Shown here: positions 23,443-26,274 of the stretch, in pieces
How the letters are laid out: each line of letters starts with the position of its first letter
How positions within the stretch are numbered: the first letter of the stretch is position 1
Assembly: GCA_902489445.1 (NCBI GenBank)
Contig: CABTZX010000025.1
Span: forward strand, 1 to 26,274
Source of the DNA: an uncultured Bacteroidales bacterium
Lineage (GTDB): Bacteria > Bacteroidota > Bacteroidia > Bacteroidales > Porphyromonadaceae
Length of the DNA: 26,274 nucleotides
Direction of reading: 5' to 3'
Notes under the pieces: model-generated
Told to the model about the DNA's origin: nothing
The model's database searches: none
Seen by the model: the letters and a program-made list of their open reading frames with translations, nothing else
Made by a program: the position numbers and the translations under genes

Positions 23443-24291
23443 CTATGCAACGGAAAGAGGTACGTTAAGTGCCATCAGCAAAAGGATAACGGCACCTACC
23501 ACAATGCGGTAGTAACCGAACAGCTTGAACCCATACTTGGTCAGATAATTGATAAAGAAACGGATGGCTGCCATCGCTACCAAAAAGGCAATTATATTGC
23601 CCAAAATCAGCGTTGTGGCGTTATCGCGGAATATTTCCATTCCACTGTCTTTATAGAGCTTGTATGCCTTTAGCAGCGTGGCTCCGAGCATTGTTGGCAC
23701 AGCTAGGAAGAAAGAAAACTCGGCAGCCGACTTGCGCGACAAACCCTGCTGCATACCGCCTACAATCGTTGCCATAGAGCGACTTACCCCGGGAACCATT
23801 GCCAATACCTGAAAGCAGCCGATGAAGAAAGAATTGAGTAGCGTGGGATGTTCCTTTCCCTTGGCGGAAAATATCCGATCAATAAAAAGCATAAAGATAC
23901 CCCCTAACAGTAACATAACGGCAACGATGCTCACATTGGATAGCAGTTTATCAATATGGCTTTCAAATAGTAACCCAATTACCATCGCCGGTACCAATGC
24001 TACTATTAACGATAGGTAGAAGTAGCCTAAGCGTTTCCAACGATTGGTGAGTACTTTCCCCCTAAAAGTCATTGAAGGAGCGGCATTTGCTGAGAAGAAA
24101 CGCTTCCAATATAGTACTAAAACGGAAAGAATGGCGCCAAACTGTATCATTACCGTGAAAGCACGGATATACTCGTCGGATTCCATTCCCATAATTCCTT
24201 GCGCAAGAATCATATGCCCCGTGGAGGAAATAGGGAGAAATTCCGTGAGTCCCTCTACAATGGCAAGCACAATAGCTTGTAGAATAGTCAT
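23443..24291 (-). CDS. uppP: undecaprenyl-diphosphatase
   Basis: UppP (BacA) recycles undecaprenyl diphosphate to the monophosphate carrier used in cell wall and polysaccharide synthesis. The 282-residue inner-membrane protein has the two active-site motifs EGLTEFLPISSTGH at 13-26 and PGVSRS at 167-172, with about eight hydrophobic segments. The length is normal. It lies 21 nt after the DUF3098 gene and 6 nt before truB. Confidence 0.95.
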   Translation of the reverse strand: MTILQAIVLAIVEGLTEFLPISSTGHMILAQGIMGMESDEYIRAFTVMIQFGAILSVLVLYWKRFFSANAAPSMTFRGKVLTNRWKRLGYFYLSLIVALVPAMVIGLLFESHIDKLLSNVSIVAVMLLLGGIFMLFIDRIFSAKGKEHPTLLNSFFIGCFQVLAMVPGVSRSMATIVGGMQQGLSRKSAAEFSFFLAVPTMLGATLLKAYKLYKDSGMEIFRDNATTLILGNIIAFLVAMAAIRFFINYLTKYGFKLFGYYRIVVGAVILLLMALNVPLSVA

Positions 24292-24312
24292 AAAATGAGC
24301 GGACGAGCTTAC

Positions 24313-24570
24313 TTATTTTTCCCCTTTATGGCGATTGGGTATCATAATGGCAAATATCATTAGGATAAAACCTACAAATGCAATAGCGGGTGCCACTCTT
24401 ATCCTTCTGGGGCTGAATATGTCCGGATTGAAGCTAACTCCGTCAGCAGACTTGCCCCCGGCCATCAGTATAAAACCAACTATTATCAGTAACAGAGCAA
24501 TAACGAGCAGAATTAAGTTCGTACGCCCAAAAAGGTTGTAGCGAGGTTCGTTCCCTTTCTTTTGTTCCAT
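24313..24570 (-). CDS. DUF3098 small membrane protein
   Basis: The 85-residue protein has two predicted membrane helices (about 18-38 and 60-79) and a conserved loop, FNPDIFSPRRIRVAP, typical of DUF3098. In Bacteroidota the gene is usually found between ftsX and uppP, as here. The function is unknown; the position suggests a link to cell envelope or division. Confidence 0.88.
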   Translation of the reverse strand: MEQKKGNEPRYNLFGRTNLILLVIALLLIIVGFILMAGGKSADGVSFNPDIFSPRRIRVAPAIAFVGFILMIFAIMIPNRHKGEK

Positions 24571-24592
24571 ATGGATATTTCTTTCGATTCCT

Positions 24593-25477
24593 TTATGATA
24601 GAGCTATTTTACCGCTATCCATTCGAATGTAGCGATTGGTGGCAAATATCGCTCCCAACCAGGAGAGTACGATACCTAATGCCAACAATGCACCACCGAT
24701 GTAAAGCATATCTTCCGTAGTAATGAAAGCAAGCAAATCTTCTCCGGTGTAACGACTTACGCACCAAACGGAGAGCACCAGCAGTACTATGGCCAGCAAC
24801 GATGCCAAAAAGCCGTTCCACACGCTCCTACGTACAAAGGGACGACGGATAAAGCAGAACCGAGCGCCCAATAATGTCATCGACCGAATGAGGAACCTTT
24901 TCGCATAGATCATCATATGGGTGGTGTTGTTGATTTGAAGCACCGCTATGAGTAAGAATACAAGCATAACGGCAAATAATCCCCACGAAATTTGATCCAT
25001 TCGGTCGTTCACCGATTCCATCATCTCCTTTTGGTAGGAAAATTGCTTCACACCGTTGAGCGAGCGTACAAGGCTATCCACCTTCTTTAGGCTGTCCGAA
25101 GCCATATATTCCGCTTTGAGCCGAAGATCTATTTCGGGAAACAGCGGATTGTATCCCAATACGAGGGTGGGATCTTCCCCTAATTCCTCCTGTAGCTCCT
25201 TGGCGGCTTCCTCCGGGGATACGTAGTGGGCAGAGGCTATACAGGCAAGCTGTTGCAAATCCAAAGCCATTTTTAGCCCTTTTTCCTTGTCGATGCTTTT
25301 CTCCAGTTCGAGTGTAAAAGTCATATTCTGCTTTACTTGTCGTTCCACACCTCTCTGAACTGCCTTCACTACTCCCATCCATCCCAGTACGAACAAGGGT
25401 AGTGCGATGCTCACAATGGCTACTATTGCGGTGCGAACTAACGAACGGTGCCGCGGCTTCGGTTGTTTTTTCTTCAT
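24593..25477 (-). CDS. ftsX: cell-division permease FtsX
   Basis: FtsX works with the ATPase FtsE at the division site to control peptidoglycan hydrolases. The 294-residue protein has a basic N-terminus (KKKQPKPRHRS), a first helix at about 14-35, a periplasmic domain at about 40-165, and three more helices in the C-terminal half (WGLFAVMLVFLLIAVLQI, LASLLAIVLLVLSVWC, LLALGIVLSWLGAIFA). The MMIYAKRFLIRSMTLLGA segment is the FtsX-typical cytoplasmic loop. ftsE is not adjacent, which is usual in this phylum. It heads the ftsX-DUF3098-uppP-truB unit. Confidence 0.9.
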   Translation of the reverse strand: MKKKQPKPRHRSLVRTAIVAIVSIALPLFVLGWMGVVKAVQRGVERQVKQNMTFTLELEKSIDKEKGLKMALDLQQLACIASAHYVSPEEAAKELQEELGEDPTLVLGYNPLFPEIDLRLKAEYMASDSLKKVDSLVRSLNGVKQFSYQKEMMESVNDRMDQISWGLFAVMLVFLLIAVLQINNTTHMMIYAKRFLIRSMTLLGARFCFIRRPFVRRSVWNGFLASLLAIVLLVLSVWCVSRYTGEDLLAFITTEDMLYIGGALLALGIVLSWLGAIFATNRYIRMDSGKIALS

Positions 25478-25629
25478 TTCTGCTTCTTTATGTCTGCTTT
25501 GCTGCTCTCTATCAGCGTATTATCATGCTTTCTTTTTCCAAGTGGAAGCGCATATCCTATAGCGATTCTCTCTGAACTCGCTTTTCTCTCAAGCTCGTCT
25601 TTTGACGCGCCTATATGCCCTTACCGCTA

Positions 25630-25637
25630 CAAAGTTA
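25630..25637 (-). promoter_or_regulatory. possible Bacteroidota -7 element for the ftsX operon
   Basis: Read on the minus strand the sequence is TAACTTTG, a TAnnTTTG match, which would give a leader of about 150 nt before the ftsX ATG. Confidence 0.45.
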
Positions 25638-25896
25638 GTGATAAGATACGCAATACGAATGAATAATCTCGTCTTGATACGCTTAAACAGAGAGTATTTG
25701 TCCTATTTTCCCAAAATTACCAGTCACTTTCCTGCTATGAACATTACCATCTTCCCGCGCTTTATCGTTGCGTTTCTCTATATCTTCCGCTCTTTTCGCC
25801 TCAAAAAGCCGCTTAATATTCCTAAGAATGGCGCTACTACCAACCTGAAAACGAAGCTCCGAACGGACGACGGTGGGCTAATTATTCCGAAATAGT

Positions 25897-25904
25897 TACC
25901 TTTG
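25897..25904 (+). promoter_or_regulatory. Bacteroidota -7 promoter element for tRNA-Ser
   Basis: TACCTTTG is a perfect TAnnTTTG match that ends 48 nt before the tRNA 5' end. Confidence 0.55.
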
Positions 25905-25952
25905 TCGCGCGGTTGATGCTTACTTCACACACGAAGGGTATACCCGCACGAA

Positions 25953-26040
25953 GGAGAGATGCCAGAGTGACCGATTGGGCCGGACTCGAAATCCGGTGAA
26001 CGGCTTGTCCGTTCCGGGGGTTTGAATCCCTCTCTCTCCG
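25953..26040 (+). tRNA. tRNA-Ser(CGA)
   Basis: The acceptor stem GGAGAGA (25953-25959) pairs with TCTCTCC (26033-26039), with G as discriminator. The anticodon stem CCGGA/TCCGG holds the loop CTCGAAA, so the anticodon is CGA and reads UCG. A long variable arm (GAACGG/CCGTTC) confirms a serine tRNA. The T loop is TTTGAAT. CCA is not encoded; CAA follows. Confidence 0.95.
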
Positions 26041-26047
26041 CAACAAG

Positions 26048-26083
26048 GGTGCCGATTATTTGCGATATGATGGGCACCTTTTT
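26048..26083 (+). terminator. intrinsic terminator after tRNA-Ser
   Basis: GGTGCC at 26048-26053 pairs with GGCACC at 26073-26078 around a 19-base loop, followed by TTTTT. It begins 7 nt after the tRNA. Confidence 0.7.
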
Positions 26084-26112
26084 ATTGATCTCGGAAAGGA
26101 AACTTCTAGTGT

Positions 26113-26274
26113 TTATTTATTGCTCAAATGAACTCCAAAGTCCTCTTTGAACTGATTTAGGATGGGGCGCATAATGTCCTCGTCCCAATTAGACTCTAGA
26201 CCTCGTTTGTAGATGGAGACAATACGCTCTGCTACAGCCCAATCTCCACCACTCACCAATGCTTTCTGATGAAT
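26113..26274 (-). CDS. partial unidentified gene (3' end only)
   Basis: On the minus strand the frame is open from the window edge to a TAA at 26113-26115, giving the last 53 residues of a protein that begins upstream of the window. Visible features are an AERIVSIYKRGLES stretch and a C-terminal RPILNQFKEDFGV helix. Balanced composition with charged and aromatic residues suggests a real cytoplasmic protein, but I do not recognise the family. It converges on tRNA-Ser. Confidence 0.65.
   Translation of the reverse strand: MHQKALVSGGDWAVAERIVSIYKRGLESNWDEDIMRPILNQFKEDFGVHLSNK

Larger units (their letters stand above)
25478..25952. other. gene-free region between ftsX and tRNA-Ser
   Basis: This 475-base stretch holds a minus-strand promoter element at 25630-25637 and a plus-strand one at 25897-25904. 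A plus-strand reading frame at 25602-25895 is open, but its first codon is TTG, it covers the ftsX promoter element and its product resembles nothing I know. I see no repeats of the 22-bp family here. Confidence 0.5.

Noticed and set aside
25602..25895. Plus-strand 97-residue frame between ftsX and tRNA-Ser
   Set aside because: It begins with TTG, covers the candidate ftsX promoter, has a basic, low-information sequence with no known family, and lacks a ribosome binding site at its inner ATG codons.
26020..26043. Attachment site of an integrated element at the tRNA-Ser 3' end
   Set aside because: No integrase and no second copy of the tRNA 3' end is visible in the window.

Overview
The window looks like chromosomal DNA of a Bacteroidota bacterium, most likely of the order Bacteroidales and near Porphyromonas. 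The genus is an inference. The evidence is the repeated TAnnTTTG promoter element upstream of genes on both strands, few strong ribosome binding sites, and families typical of that phylum: a Porin_10-type porin, DUF3098, a BACON-domain lipoprotein, a fimbrillin-like domain, and ftsX without ftsE. Most of the DNA is core genome. I see no phage, transposase or CRISPR array.

Layout. 1-369: left-edge 22-bp tandem repeats and a gene-free stretch. 370-1395 (+): a BspA-type leucine-rich repeat protein without a secretion signal. 8399-1426 (-): a tightly packed six-gene unit, valS, trmD, pyrE, an SRPBCC-fold protein, a Rieske-like lipoprotein and a porin. 8876-15688 (+): a PpiD/SurA-type periplasmic chaperone, a YfcE-like phosphoesterase, a pyruvate/oxaloacetate carboxyltransferase, a fused SpmA-SpmB membrane protein and ybeY. 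15857-18442 (+): an HlyD-type lipoprotein and two ABC ATPases, the cytoplasmic and periplasmic parts of a YbhF-like exporter whose permeases are not in the window. 20109-18679 (-): a cardiolipin synthase. 20329-22540 (+): a BACON lipoprotein and a lipoprotein that joins a fimbrillin-like domain to a non-specific nuclease. 25477-22666 (-): ftsX, DUF3098, uppP and truB. 25953-26040 (+): tRNA-Ser(CGA). The right edge cuts a minus-strand gene.

The most unusual feature is a dispersed family of strictly 22-bp tandem repeats. It occupies five intergenic gaps (8499-8652, 11582-11669, 13834-13921, 15738-15781, 22566-22675), always in the same strand orientation. A sixth array at the left edge has the same period and a related layout. 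In four of the five main arrays the last unit differs from the inner ones and carries a perfect palindrome, AGGTATATACCT. Several arrays lie 30-190 bp upstream of a TAnnTTTG promoter, so a regulatory or chromosome-organising role is possible, but nothing here proves it.

Other points worth checking: a biotinyl-like domain without its lysine, a Rieske-like domain without its histidines, a complementary pair of degenerate ABC ATPases, an inverted repeat abutting the hlyD promoter, and a possibly leaderless mRNA for the SpmAB protein.
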